Source of the DNA: Aplectana chamaeleonis
Lineage: Eukaryota; Nematoda; Chromadorea; Rhabditida; Cosmocercidae
Length of the DNA: 64,000 nt
Direction: 5' to 3'
NCBI GenBank assembly: GCA_029168955.1
Contig: JAPDOI010000039.1
Location: 2,666,001-2,730,000, forward strand
The notes under the pieces are model-generated. The model was not told the DNA's origin. It did no database searches and worked only from the letters and a program-made list of their open reading frames with translations. The position numbers and the translations under genes are program-made. This document shows positions 33,011-44,640 of the stretch, piece after piece. The number at the start of each line of letters is the position of its first letter. The first letter of the stretch is position 1.

Positions 33011-33160
33011 TCTATAAAACGTCGTAATTCACATCATTCGAGGCGCGAGCGGAGCGTGCGACGCCTGGGCCTCCGTCTGCCCTCCGCCCTCTCACTGTCT
33101 CTAGCCTCCGCTCCGCACCAGCAAGCGTAGGAACCATGTGAATTTCCCCGTTTTATAGCC
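33011..33160. repeat. Imperfect hairpin with GC-rich centre
   Basis: CTATAAAACG/CGTTTTATAG ends and ATTCACAT/ATGTGAAT blocks pair around a centre rich in GCGGAGCG/CGCTCCGC. This is probably a MITE. Confidence 0.55.
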
Positions 33161-34121
33161 TGTACGCGGAATCACAGTAAAATGTGATCTTTAGACGAAA
33201 GAAGCTGGGTATCTCAAACAAGGAAGCCTCAACCTCAGTGGACAGATCTCAGACTGGCAGTTTAAAACTTTGTGAGCCCTCACAGGGGAGCATGAAAAAT
33301 GAATATGGGAATCTAGACCAATGAACCACCACTGACCTAAATTTTTTTAAAAAATGTAGAAACAAACAAAAGAATAAGCAGACAAGTACCTGGAAGGGCT
33401 GAACTCTCCAAACCCAGTCGGAGCATCCTATAGACGTCGGTTAAAAAATTCTGTATCGTCGGCAGAAGACCGGAATGTTCACCAGCAGCGTACTGAATTC
33501 TGATCGACAATTAAATTAGAAAAGTCAGCGTATCAAGGAAATAACTCACTTCGACAGCGCTAGGCCAAGGAGCAACTCGCAGTTTTCTATTTGTATGTAG
33601 ACATGCTCCAACTTCTGTGTGGACACGGTTCGGAATGGGGATTCCGGCTTTTCAGCTTGCTCCTGAGCACTGACAAAGTTGTCATTCACATTCACCACCG
33701 CTTCCGCTAATCCTGTGATTTCTGTCTGAAATTAGCAGTAAATATTTCTGATGAAGATGTACAAGATCTGCTAATGAACGAGATTTGGGATCAGGCCCAG
33801 CGCTTACTGTCTCAAGGGTCCAAGCGGAACGTAATGTCTGTGAGCCAGCGCATCTGAATCTCCTGGTGGTCTGAGAAATCGCCAAAATTTTTACCAAAGC
33901 ACGCTCTTGAGGGGTCTGAGAATATCACCAAAGATTGGACCAAATCAGGGGAGGGGTCTGACTGATATTGACCTGGTGCACTCTTCGTGCAGTAGTCTGG
34001 TTCGCAATTATTTGATTCAGCCTAGCTGTAATATTAATTGAAAGCTTATAGTCTACAGCACTCAGGCATTCGTGGAGGGCGACCTCAGGTAATTTGGGGC
34101 GCTGAGGCTGACCCGAGGATA
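33161..34121. other. Intergenic; no gene recognised
   Basis: Repeated phrases such as GGGGTCTGAGAATATCACC and GGTCTGAGAAATCGCC at 33860-33965 suggest an old local duplication. No gene is seen. Confidence 0.45.
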
Positions 34122-34123
34122 TA

Positions 34124-34413
34124 CTGTGCTCCTCTGGGCCAAATTGCGGTCCGCAATTGCGTCTCGACACGCTTTGCGGCCGCACGCGCTCGAGTCAGTC
34201 GAGTTTCCAGCGCCAAAGCCGTCTCGATGTGGCTTTTTTTATACCGCTTTCTCTAATTTTGTTTTGTTTTCTGTTTCTGAAACCCACGTTGAGTCAAAAG
34301 ATCGGCGGCTGCGGCGCTGGAAACTCTACCGACTCAAAAGCGGGCGGCTGCAAAGCGTCTCGAGACGCAATCGCGGACCGAAATTTGGCCCAGATGGGCC
34401 CAGATAAGCACAG
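34124..34413. mobile_element. TA-flanked MITE, copy 2
   Basis: The 290-bp copy has CTGTGCTCCTCTGGGCC / GGCCCAGATAAGCACAG ends and TA at 34122-34123 and 34414-34415. It shares GTCTCGACACGCTTTGCGG and the interior with 13536-13804. Confidence 0.82.
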
Positions 34414-34562
34414 TAAATTAAATGCGTGGACTTGATTGGAGCGGGGCGAGGAGGAATGAGACTTGCCCGCGCGAATTTCACGTTATGCGCGATTGCGTGC
34501 AACGTGGATTCGATGTCAGGATCATCAACATGTTTGAAAAAAGGTACTAACAATGGTACTGG

Positions 34563-34569
34563 TATAAAA
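34563..34569 (+). promoter_or_regulatory. TATA box of a third leader module
   Basis: TATAAAA in GGTATAAAAGGCTC is followed by CATC, CTCAGTCGG and a GGCTC-TTCG-GAGCC hairpin. This is the same layout as the two modules near 15.9 and 16.6 kb, though the sequences differ. Confidence 0.45.
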
Positions 34570-34689
34570 GGCTCTTCATCCTACCGTGTGCCTCAGTCGG
34601 CTCTTCGGAGCCGGACTTGGAAGGCGGCCTCGAGCAACATGCTAGAAGATACACCGGATGCCGGAGGATAATGTTGTCGTCGAAGGGAT

Positions 34690-35370
34690 CTCCCCACGAC
34701 TGGGGGAGGGGGGTCGGTACCCAACTGCCGGTCCATCTCCCCACGGTTCGCAGTGGCGTGCACCACACTGCGGATCGTGGGGACAACAACAGGGATGATT
34801 CGTTTGGGATGTTCCCGGGGTCCCCTGTGCGAACCCAGAAACGCCAAAAGTGCCTTGAATAGAAGTTATGAAAACCCTCGGCTTACTTCAAAATTCCCAC
34901 GGCTGGCCTTACATTGGCACTGAAGGGTGAGGCAAGGTGAATTCGGCGCCGCCTGAGTATGTATCTTGGGCTGGCCCTGTATTCGCCACTGGTCGCCCTC
35001 TACGAATACCTGAGCAATGGAAAAATGTAGTGGTGCGGTTACGGACTCTTCGTAACATATCGCTCAGACATCCGTAGAGGGCGAACCGAGCGGCGAATAC
35101 AGGGCAGTCGAGCATACATTCTCAGGCGGCACCAAAATTGCCTCGGCTCGCCCTACAAAGCCATTATACGGCCAGCCGAGGTAATTTTGGTTTGAGCCGA
35201 GGAACGTTGTTTTTTTTCTGAAGACATTTTTGCGTTTCTGGGTTCGCTCCGGGGACATCAAACAACGATCATACCGGTTTGGGAGGGGTGACTCCACCCA
35301 CAAGGGGAGGGGTGACTCCTTCCCCACGGCTCGCGATTGGGTGCACCCCACTGCGAACCGTGGGAAGATG
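34690..35370. repeat. Long imperfect palindrome, arms about 330 bp
   Basis: Matched inverted blocks, from outside in: CCACGGTTCGCAGTG with 35318-35362; GCGAACCCAGAAACGC (about 34829-34845) with GCGTTTCTGGGTTCGC (about 35232-35247); GCCGCCTGAGTATGTAT with ATACATTCTCAGGCGGC; CCCTGTATTCGCC with GGCGAATACAGGG; CGCCCTCTACG with CGTAGAGGGCG. The centre is near 35030. The arms have diverged, so this is an older foldback than the one at 27-28 kb. Confidence 0.75.
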
Positions 35371-36735
35371 GACCCACAGTTGGATACAATATTTAGAAAT
35401 ATCGCAGATTGGCCGGTGAGGTTTTATTTCCACACATAGGCCGGGATCATACTCCTCGCGATCAGCGACTCAGACAGTCGGTGGTATTCGGACGCCGACT
35501 TCTAGGTGTCGTGTCCGGCGAACGCACCTTGGAGTGAGCGGGGTGAGAGAAGCAGACCGGTCGCTCCCCTAGCGAGATGGCCATGTCGATTTCCCCAGAG
35601 GCAGACCAACAACCGTCACACGAACAACATGAGAGTACTTGTTGAATGAATAGTGCAAACCCGCGCTGCATACGAGACGCGTGGGGGTTACGTGGTCAAC
35701 CGATTTGTGGTCATCACAGAACAAAGCTATTTGTTGGCTAGTCCCGACGGCCAAAAAGGGAAGGAAGGAGCGGGGTACCTAAATCCCCAGACAAATTTGG
35801 TCTAGGAAACAGGCCTTTCGGCTTCTTTCCTAACTAGTTTTGTGCTTCGTCATGAAGCATTACGGAAAAAAAGACGGCCTACAACAGCGTAAAGTTACGC
35901 TCGCAGCCAAAAATTAGCAGAGGTCGGCGTCCGAGAAGGCTCTAGGGCCGGCGAGCGCATGTCCTCCAGTCCGGACGTGGCTGAGAGAGCGACCGAGCTC
36001 CGCGTCGGCGGCTTCCCTTTAAATCCGACTGTCTGAGGACAGTGCGTATCAAGCATATTGACTTTCGGTCGACTCGGATGGTAAACATTGCGTCGCGTCG
36101 CTCGTCGCTAAAAGTACTATCCCGGCCATACTTCGAATCAACGAGATGAACCGGGTGTATTCCTCCAGGAAGATAGCATCTTCAAGAAGATGCAAACTCA
36201 GGAGCTCTCCCTTTGGAACCAACTTCCCAGGCTCGCTTCGTTCACTATTTAACCAGTTTCAAAAAAAATAAAGAAAAATGAAAACAAAACGGATTTCAGC
36301 AGACGGGATCCTGTGCTACCGTAACCCTAGCGTTCGCCGTGGAGCGTGTTATCGCAGCATCGAGCGCCAGCACCGCAGCCAAGAGGGATTTGAATCCGAG
36401 ATCAGCACTGGGAGTGTTTCTGTCCGAAACAGTGTCTATTTATCATACACATTGTATGCTTACGAATATATAAAACATCTCAGGTCTTTTCTGTCTTGTT
36501 TCTCATCACTTAGTACGTCTGTTTTTCTGGATTGTGGCATATGCCTTTACCTTATCATGTCTATTTCAGTCGTTTCATTTTTCAACTCCGCGGTTGAACA
36601 CCACAATTTTCGTATCAGACAAGGTTTTTATTAGTCGCTTAGAGTGTGGGGAAGTGTATCGAAACCTTTCTCCGTCGGTAAAATATTCGATAACTTTCAG
36701 CCCTTCGTAACTAAAAAAGCTTTGAACAATGACAG
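35371..36735. other. Intergenic; no gene recognised
   Basis: The 118-codon plus-strand ORF at 36278-36634 has a hydrophobic C-terminal half but no recognisable domain or partner exons. It is not called. Confidence 0.45.
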
Positions 36736-36739
36736 AGAA

Positions 36740-36963
36740 GCCGTACGTCTACTATGATCAACCCGTTCACGACCGCGGATGTCATCACGCTTACGTCGGA
36801 ACTTATCCGAGGCCGCACCACGCCCATTTTTTCGTGCTGCAACGACTCTCCCGATTTCGGCAGGGGAGGGAAACCCAGGGTAGGTGCTCAAATTTAGTGC
36901 AGCACGGTAAAACGAGCGTGGCCAAGCACACCGTGCCATAGTGCCCCCCCCGCTAAGATAGCA
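36740..36963 (-). repeat. GTGCTATC-family MITE, incomplete inverted copy
   Basis: CGTGCTGCAACGACTCTCCC, AGCGTGGCCAAGCACACC and the terminal GGGGGG-type CCCCGCTAAGATAGCAC match 37161-37352 and 17806-18000. The left end is unclear. Confidence 0.6.
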
Positions 36964-37160
36964 CCTGACTTTCTGCGTAGGATACCCTTAGCTCTCCTGA
37001 TTTTGGAAGGGGATGGAAACCCCAGGTTGGTGCAAAGTTTGATAGGTGAGAAAATGCGGCGCAGACGAGTTGTTCATTAAAAATCATACTTTTGAAAATT
37101 TAGCATAACTCTGAGTTTCACGCAAAATAATATATCCAGACCTGAATGCTAATGAAAAAA

Positions 37161-37352
37161 GTGCTATCTTAACGGGGGGCACTATGACACGATGCCTAGG
37201 TCACGTCCAATTTACCGTGCTACATTGAATTTGATTACCCATCAGGGGTTTCCCTCCCCTGCCAATATCAGCAGATTCGTTGCGGCAACGAAAAATGGGC
37301 GAGGTCAAGTGCTATACAACAGTACCCCCCCCCCCTCCGCTACGATAGCACC
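37161..37352 (+). mobile_element. GTGCTATC-family MITE
   Basis: Inverted ends GTGCTATCTTAACGGGGG / CCTCCGCTACGATAGCAC enclose 191 bp. A-rich flanks (GAAAAAA on both sides) may be an 8-9-bp duplication. The interior GGGTTTCCCTCCCCTGCC and AAAAATGGGCGAGGTCAAG are shared with the other copies. Confidence 0.75.
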
Positions 37353-38138
37353 AGAAAAAATACTCCCAGTGGCTAATCTCAGAGCATCAGATCTCACATA
37401 AGTGCAATGCTGGCGCTCGATGATACGATAACACGCTCCACGGCAAAAAAAGTTGAAATTTTAGAAAAAACATTATAGCCATCTAGTAATTTAGGTATAA
37501 CATAAAAAAAACGAGCTCACCTTCTGAAAATGCTGATTACGTAGACATAGAATCGATACCGTTTGAAATCATCCATGCGGAAACGTATCCAGTCACTGAA
37601 AGTTGGTAGATTTGAAAGTTCTACTGAACCAAATCAGTTCATTTCTCGAAAGTCAACGAGGAGATAACAGATCGACCTCAACACAAGATGATTGATATGT
37701 GTGCAAAAAGCACACACTTCAGAACAAACTGAACCTTTATCGGCAAAATCGGGATCCTAATAAATCGTTCCCAATCGCGTCTATATATGCAGCCTAACAC
37801 ATTTTATACAATTTTACTACAAAATAACCTGATTCGATCACCCAAAAATTGAAATGATAGGAATTCGAAAAGATTCTAAAAAATTATCAAAGGAAGTTAG
37901 GTTGAAATACTCCGCAAAAAGTTCAGCACTGTTTGACACGTATTTATCTTGACTTGACAATGGAAGACAACAGATTCGAAGAAGTTGAAATGATTCAACC
38001 AGGCAAAACAATTGAGAAAAAGCGAAATAGGAAGCAAGAAACAGCTGAGCATACAAGCTGTCAAAAGACAAACGCGCAATATTAGGCGTCAGCGTGGAAA
38101 GTCGTCGAATTTATTCTCCATGGACAACTATTCCTCTC
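37353..38138. other. AT-rich intergenic; no gene recognised
   Basis: Overlapping minus-strand ORFs at 37838-38079 carry no domain. Confidence 0.5.
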
Positions 38139-38316
38139 TGCAGCGACAGTTGTTCCTTAAGTGGGCTGAACGCAGCACTGGGTCGACTGCAGCACGCGAA
38201 TTTGACGTACTTCCTGCCCCTTTTTCGCAGTTCTTTCTTCATTGATGTGATTGGTCGGGCCCAAAGCTTAGGATTATGCAAAAAACCCGAAATCGTTCTG
38301 ATCGCGAACACTGCCT
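38139..38316 (+). repeat. Family I right-end copy
   Basis: Matches 20730-20945 and ends ATCGCGAACACTGCCT before TTAA (38317-38320). Confidence 0.65.
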
Positions 38317-38320
38317 TTAA

Positions 38321-38879
38321 AGAACGCGCACATGTCGGAGCTTTTAGACTAGAATTCTTGCCACCGTGATTGGAATGCACGCCGTGTCTGTGTGAAGGCA
38401 CGTTTCTGAAGGTCGCAAGAGGAGTGAATGAAATATGTGTTGAACATGAAAAATACGAAAGTCGGTCAGGACTGCTGAGACGCCAGAAGACAATCGAACT
38501 CTTAATCATTGGCCTGAACTCTCGTTAGCTAATAATCTCTCCATAATGTTGATCGATGGCCATACTTGAAATCTTTCCACATGTGTCACTATCCTGCATG
38601 GAGTCAACGTGTTCAGTTTAGTCTCGTAAATGAGCGGGGCTGCGACGTTAGATCGCCGCGCGCGATCGAAACCCCGTTGGCCGATAAAGCCGCCAACGCC
38701 GCACGGCCAGACGCAATGATCGCACCTTGTCCACTCACTAGACTAAATGTGATACGGATACCATAGCCGCACCGTGGTTTCCGATTTGAATGATTCGAAC
38801 TATACAGCATTACGTCCCAAATCACAAACAAATGCACATCGAAGTTCGTATACTGTACCATTTTTGCCGAATTTTACTG
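38321..38879. other. Intergenic; no gene recognised
   Basis: Nothing supported. Confidence 0.5.
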
Positions 38880-39010
38880 GAAAATCAAGCAAAAATCTGG
38901 CAAACGTTAATCGGCAAAATTTGTCCAAAAACAGCCGGCAAACGACAAACGGCAATCGGCAAACGACAATTGCCGCACACCCCTGGTGGATATCCACACC
39001 GGGGGGTCTG
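38880..39010 (-). repeat. CGGCAAACG-type repeat, copy 2
   Basis: Inverted relative to 22380-22505. It has the same CGGCAAACGACAAACGGC words and ends in the GGTGTGGATATCC block. Confidence 0.65.
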
Positions 39011-39789
39011 AGCTGCGTAATGGTGGAGGGAGGTAGGTCTGAGCTCCACCGGGAGACTACGTGAATTATTCTGACCGGGGGTAGTAGGTACACTGTTTAA
39101 AAAATATTTTTTGCGAATAATTCGGCGATCCCGTCCAATTAACATGAGATCTTGTTGTAATTACATTTACGTAAATGTTCCAATTAAAGTAAAGGTTCTT
39201 CTACGGTTGAATATAAGGCACATAGGTTCTGGGCGTGTATCCTGGATAGTTGTGTACTGAAGTGCAAATAAGAACAGATTGGAAGCTACGGAATGGGGCG
39301 AAAGAAAAGAGTGGATGCAATGAATGAAGTTATTGGCAAAGGCGAAGACGAAGAGGTGTACTAAAGAGGTGTACAAATGTGTTTTGAGAGAAGAACAGGT
39401 CACTTTAAATGTATGCAAAACACGCTTTAATAAGTGGTTAGATACGAGAATAGGTGCTTCAACATTAGCCAGACCAGACATGGCAAAAACACTTACTAGT
39501 TGGAAAGAGCGTCATCTAATCTGTTAACGTATCAGATTTCATTCTCCGAACGCCACTCATACACGAAACACACTACGCAGATTCGATCTCGCAAGGTGCT
39601 TAATTTTCGGAAAACAATAAAAATCACATTCGGAAAACAATAAAAATCACATTTTTGCAAAGTAAGGGTCACGAAAATAAGGTATTCGAGTCGAGAGTGG
39701 TAAATTTACCCTATATACAAAATTTCAGCCTCTAAGATGGACGCTGGAAGGCACTTCTCTGTGTGACCCGCACCTGTTGCAGGTGCGCT
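39011..39789. other. Intergenic; no gene recognised
   Basis: It includes a 24-bp tandem doublet of GGAAAACAATAAAAATCACA (about 39616-39655). It also includes a segment (39686-39760) that resembles 42455-42525, sharing TTTACCCTATATAC. The 67-codon ORF at 39324-39527 is unrecognised. Confidence 0.5.
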
Positions 39790-40926
39790 CGCCTCAGACG
39801 ATAGCAGGCCCTGAGCCCACCCCGAGTCCACCCGGCGCCGCGTCCATGTTGCGCTCAAGGTGACAATTTTGGCAATTTCCGGGCCACATATGTTGCGATC
39901 CAGGCCGCATACGTTGCGCTCCGGGTGCTACCGACGAGATTGAATCACGCAGCGCCATGAGCGCAACTATCGGCACAGTTGCAAAAATCGATACCTCGAC
40001 GTGGTTCAGACGCTTCGCTGATCGATTATCGCACCCATTTGAGCTAATCGAGTTTTCAAGGTAGAATACAACGATTTCCACACATTCACCGAATTCCCCA
40101 CCCTACTGAATTTCCTTGAATTTATGTGACCCTTAATTGTCCCTTTTCTAAGCTAGTGCTGATTATAAAATACCTTTCAGCCTAATACACTTTCCCCTGC
40201 TTAGAATTTTGATTCCGTCACAACTTCACTCACAACTTCACCATTAATCTTCTGATTTCACCTGATTCTCTCCAACTATTAGGTATATTTCCCTAGATTT
40301 ATTAGGCATTCATAACAACCGCCCTTTCTCAGAGTCCTTCTAATGATCTCGTTGAACGATTCAAAGCTAATAATGGAAAGTATGCATGGCACATTTTTTT
40401 CAAACATCAAAGTTTAAGTATAAATTTAAATATACATTAAAATAAATCTGAATATCCGAGCGATTCGTTTATCTCATTTTTTCGAAATGATTAAATAAAT
40501 CCGAAATATTCCCTCCATGAATATCTACAAAATGCGCTCGGAAAGACATGTTAACGTTTCATTTTTTGAATACAGTCTAACTATTGCACAAATATGAAGC
40601 ATATAGGGAATTCTAGGATGGTCGAATATTGAGCGCAAGTGGAGCAGAGGAAATCAATTACAAGCCCTACAAGAGAAACAGTGAGAATCCCGCTTTAAAA
40701 TCGCAGGAAGCCCAGATGCTCTTCCTTGTTTCAATTGATTCATCCAATTTCAAAATGCGCGCGTCAGTCAACGCATGTGGCCCGGAGAGCAACCTGAACG
40801 CACTGAACGTTGCAATCACAACCGAAACGCACCGCAAGTTCGAATGTCAACTGCTCTGCGTTTCGGTCGCAGTGGACGGGGAGGGGCGGAATCGGTTGCG
40901 CTCCGGGCCTGCTACTGCCTGAGGCG
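39790..40926. mobile_element. 1.14-kb TIR element, superfamily unknown
   Basis: The left end CGCCTCAGACGATAGCAGG is matched, inverted, by CCTGCTACTGCCTGAGGCG at the right end, extending to about 27 bp. Subterminal GTTGCG and CGGGCC motifs recur on both sides. No clean duplication and no transposase. Confidence 0.6.
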
Positions 40927-40952
40927 CTGGAAGTCTACATTTTTGCAAGGTA

Positions 40953-42428
40953 CAGTGCGACGCATAAGTATAGCAACACCTGCGAATTAGGCGTATCATA
41001 TGTTGGATCGAGGTTTTTCATTTTGGGGAGAGTTTCTCTGTTTTCTACCACGACAAAGACGACGGTTCACTTGGTAGGGCTCCTAATTCCCCATGTTGCC
41101 TTTAGTTCTAGGAAAAAGCTTGTATTTCTTACGACGCATAAGTATAGCAACACTTGAGAAACATGGAAACGCCTCGTGACTACCGCCATATTGTACCTAG
41201 TTTCGTGTGTGTTTATGCAATATTGGTTTAGGTTGATGCTATTTGTCCACTTTTCCGGCGAACTTCACCTGCCTTCTGACGAGAAATTTCGGGTTACCTC
41301 TATGGACTTGAATTTCGATAGAATTTCAGCTAGCTAGAACGACAAACTGAATGTAGTTCCGAGTTCATACTGGATTCTGAATCGCTCAACGCCTGTGGTT
41401 GCCCACACTTCTCACGGAACCTGGGAAGCAGTCCCAGTTAGACATTTCTCAACGAGTTGCCATCGACATGGTGCTGGTCGCGCCGACTCATTACTATTCG
41501 TTGCCGAGTTTCTCGGCAAGTACGAATCCATACTTCATCAACCACTACGACAACATTGTGCACCCTGAAATTAAGCAACCTCATTGCTCAGAACATTTTC
41601 ATAAGCCAGCTAGACTCGAGCGCGCGCGATCAAACATGAGAATATTCTCTGCCTACAACTCAGACAGACGAGGTGCGAGAACTTGTCAATAAGAGCTCTC
41701 CAATGACGTCCTGTGCCATCAGAATTATTTGAAACAATCTTGTTATCGTCGAATAAGATGACATTACACACGAATTGTCAAACGGTGCCTTACTGCGTAG
41801 AGAACTCACGTTCCCCTAGTTCGTGCTCATGCTTGATCGAGCTGGCTCGAGTCTAGCAGGCTTGTGTAAATGTGATGAGCAATGAGGTTGCTTTATTTCG
41901 ATGACCAACACCATTTCGGTGGCGACTCGTTGAGTAATGTCTCACTGGAACTGTAACCCAAGCTCTATGAGACTTGTGGGCAAACACAGGCGTTGAATGA
42001 TGCAGGACCCAGCATGCACTCGGAACTGCATTCAGCTTGTCGTTCTAGCTAGCTGAAATTCCATCAAAATTCAAGTCCATAGAGGTAACCTGGACTCTCT
42101 CGTCAGAAGACAGGTGAAGTTCGCCGGAAAAGTGGACAAATAGCTTCACTCTGAACCACTATTCTTTAAATACACATGAAAGAGGGGGCAAAGTGGCGGT
42201 AGTCGCGAGGAATTTTCATGTTTCTCAAGTGTTGCTATACTTATGCGTCGCAAGAAATGCAAACTTTTTCTATAACTAAAGACGAACTGGGGAATTTAGA
42301 GTGCTACCAAGTGAACCGTCGTTTCCGTCTAAATAAGAAACATGAAAACTCTCCCCAATATTCAAAACCTCGATCCAACATATGGTACGCCTAATTCACA
42401 GGTGTTGCTATACTTATGCGTAGCAGTG
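40953..42428. mobile_element. 1476-bp palindromic Tc1/mariner-like element with IR/DR ends
   Basis: The ends start CAGTGCGACGCATAAG and CACTGCTACGCATAAG (right end read inward), and both abut TA (40951-40952, 42429-42430). The motif GACGCATAAGTATAGCAACA recurs inside each arm about 180 bp from the end (41134-41155 and 42226-42250), an IR/DR layout known in Tc1/mariner relatives. Inverted similarity continues through nearly the whole element to a centre near 41700-41800. No DDE transposase is evident. The ORF at 41399-41692 is unrecognised. Confidence 0.85.
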
Positions 42429-43302
42429 TATGAGTTAGGAGAATACGATGATCGCGTCCAGAGTGGTCGATTTACCCTATATACTCACTTTCACCGTTCA
42501 ACATAGATGCTGAACACCGCTACAGAAAAAAAGCCTTACACTTTTCTCGGGTGGTCATCTCATGGCGCCAAACAGCGAGGAGGGCGGGCACATCAGTGGG
42601 AAGGCTGTCATCGTTATTGGTCGAGGCCACTTTGGCGATCAAGGAAGCTGATTATCCCTTCCCAGTAAAATTTAGCCTTGTCCACACTATACATTGAATC
42701 CGAGTCGAAAAAAATCGGATACTCGGATTTCGGATAACTCAATAATCAAAGGTCGCGGATATCCGGCCCGAACGGATAGATTCATAATAGCAATTTCGAA
42801 TAATCCGAGTCATTAGGATAGGGAGGCTAGACGGATAGTCGGATCTCGTATCAATCCGAAAATCACGTATTTCCGGTGATTCGGAATTTGGATCACTCGG
42901 ATTTCGACCTTTTTCGGTGAGTCGGAATCCGGATATCCGAGTCGGATATCCGGTCGGATAAAAGATGGTATAATTCTAAAAGTCTATCGAAAATCGACAG
43001 TCTGTCGAGAATCCTCGAAAAAAAAAGATTTTTCTGCCTTACCATGATAAAAGAACTATTGATTGATAACCATCTTTATCTCGGAATATTTGCAAACCAG
43101 AGAGATGTGATCACTTTTCCCAATCTCTTCAAAGTGAGTGTAATCTTAAAGCATTAGTATAGATGAGTACCATGAGTATCAGTCCTTCCCATCGATTTCG
43201 TAAACACCCGTGAGTTCCTGTCTAATCCACCTAAAACAGGATTCCCCGTTCGATCAATTCACATGGCTTTTGGTAGCCAATCATACCCTTAATGCGCTAT
43301 AA

Positions 43303-43732
43303 GGGGTATGGTATACTTTTGCGACACACTGTCGCGTCGCTCTGCACAGCGATACCGACCGCCTGTCGCGGAGCTCCCACCCTTTAGGCCTAGTGCATAC
43401 TTCCCGTGAAGAGCGACGCGACATTATGCTTGTCATCTAAATCGACCGGAAATCGATATTGCTAATATGCACAGTCGCGGTCGCGGAAGGTATGCACTAG
43501 ACCTTGAACCTGTCGCTGTCGCAGTGTGCTGCAAGCTTCGGCCCGCGACAGCGGCAGCGATAGGCTTCGGCCCATTCGCAGTATGTCAGCCCTCCGCGTC
43601 GCTTCACTGTGACATAAGCGCGATAACTGTGCCTACGACGACTGATGCCGTAGTTACGATGCAGGTCCCGCAGCGATTTGTGCTAGATTGCATGCCTGTC
43701 GGTCATGACAGCGGCAAAGCATACCATACCCC
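43303..43732. mobile_element. 430-bp element with TAA duplication (Harbinger-like)
   Basis: The ends GGGGTATGGTATACTTTTG and GCAAAGCATACCATACCCC are inverted, with TAA at 43300-43302 and 43733-43735. G-rich termini and a 3-bp TWA target fit PIF/Harbinger MITEs. The interior is rich in GTCGCTGTCGC-type words and contains an inner CTAGTGCATACTTCC inverted pair. Confidence 0.75.
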
Positions 43733-43735
43733 TAA

Positions 43736-44180
43736 GAGCCTTTCAGAGTGGCGTCGCAGCAAAACTCTCTGTCGCGAAGACGGTGTGAGTGATGGGGAGG
43801 GGGGGGGGGTGCTACGCAGCGCAAACTGTGCCGTGCGACGGGGGCGACCACCGCGCTTTAAGAGTGCGCGAGCTAGCAGCGACGGCAGAAACGTCGCGCG
43901 ATGAAAATGATTTCGAGCATTTTTGCCGCTGTCGCTGCCGTCCCGCCGTGGTTTCTTTCTATTTGTTGAAGATCCTTTGTTAGTACCTGTCCATTAACTC
44001 CCTATAAAATATTTTTTTTCTTATTTCACTGTTTTTTTTCAATCTAACAAACGGCGGAGAAGCGGTAAGAGACGCAGAGCCAGAAATATGATTCGGCGAA
44101 AAGTCATGGTCACGCCCAATTTCTCTCGCTCTGCAGAGCGACGCCAAGAATTTTGCAGCGACGCTTTTCTGAAAGGCCCT
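43736..44180. mobile_element. GTGGCGTCGC-family TIR element, copy 1
   Basis: GCCTTTCAGAGTGGCGTCGC at the left and GCAGCGACGC...CTGAAAGGCC at the right are inverted repeats. It shares GTGCTRCGCAGCGCAAAC, CGCGCGACGG-like text and the TGTCCATTAACTC block with 50325-51130. It starts directly at the TAA of the neighbouring element. Confidence 0.7.
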
Positions 44181-44513
44181 GTACTCGCACAAACAACCCA
44201 AACGAAGAGGATTAATGCCAATTATGCGCAAAATCTGCGCTGATGATGAGCAACAAAAAGCGGCGTAAATTTCACGATGCGCTCCAATTTGACGTCTGCA
44301 ATGTAACTACGCACTTGTTGGGCACTGTGGAATGGAATGTCGAGTCGTGACATAGGATACGCTTGTTTGAGTAACAGGACATGCCGAATCTACGAATATT
44401 CGACCCGTTATCCGATCCGAATCATGAAATTTTTCGGATATTCGGTATCCGGATCATTTTCCGACTCATGGCACATTGCGGTGATTCAGATTTCGGATCA
44501 AACGGATTTCGGC

Positions 44514-44640
44514 GTTTTTTTTCGGTGAATCGGATTTTGGATCAATCAGATTTTGTCGTTTTTTCGGTGAATCGGATTTTGGATCAATCGGATTTTGACG
44601 TTTTTTCGGTGAATCGGATTTTGAATCATGAAAATTTCGG
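44514..44640 (+). repeat. 42-bp tandem repeat, about three units
   Basis: TTTTTTCGGTGAATCGGATT followed by TTGGATCAATCGG recurs with a 42-bp period inside the right end of the 2.0-kb element. Confidence 0.75.

Noticed and set aside
37226..37250. Spliced-leader-like word (TTTGATTACCCA)
   Set aside because: Only partial resemblance to the nematode SL1 sequence and lies inside a MITE.
39324..39527. 67-codon ORF with a KWLDTR segment
   Set aside because: Short, single copy, no recognised domain or splice partner.
43467..43904. 145-codon ORF
   Set aside because: Runs across the junction between two nested TIR elements, so it cannot be one inherited gene.
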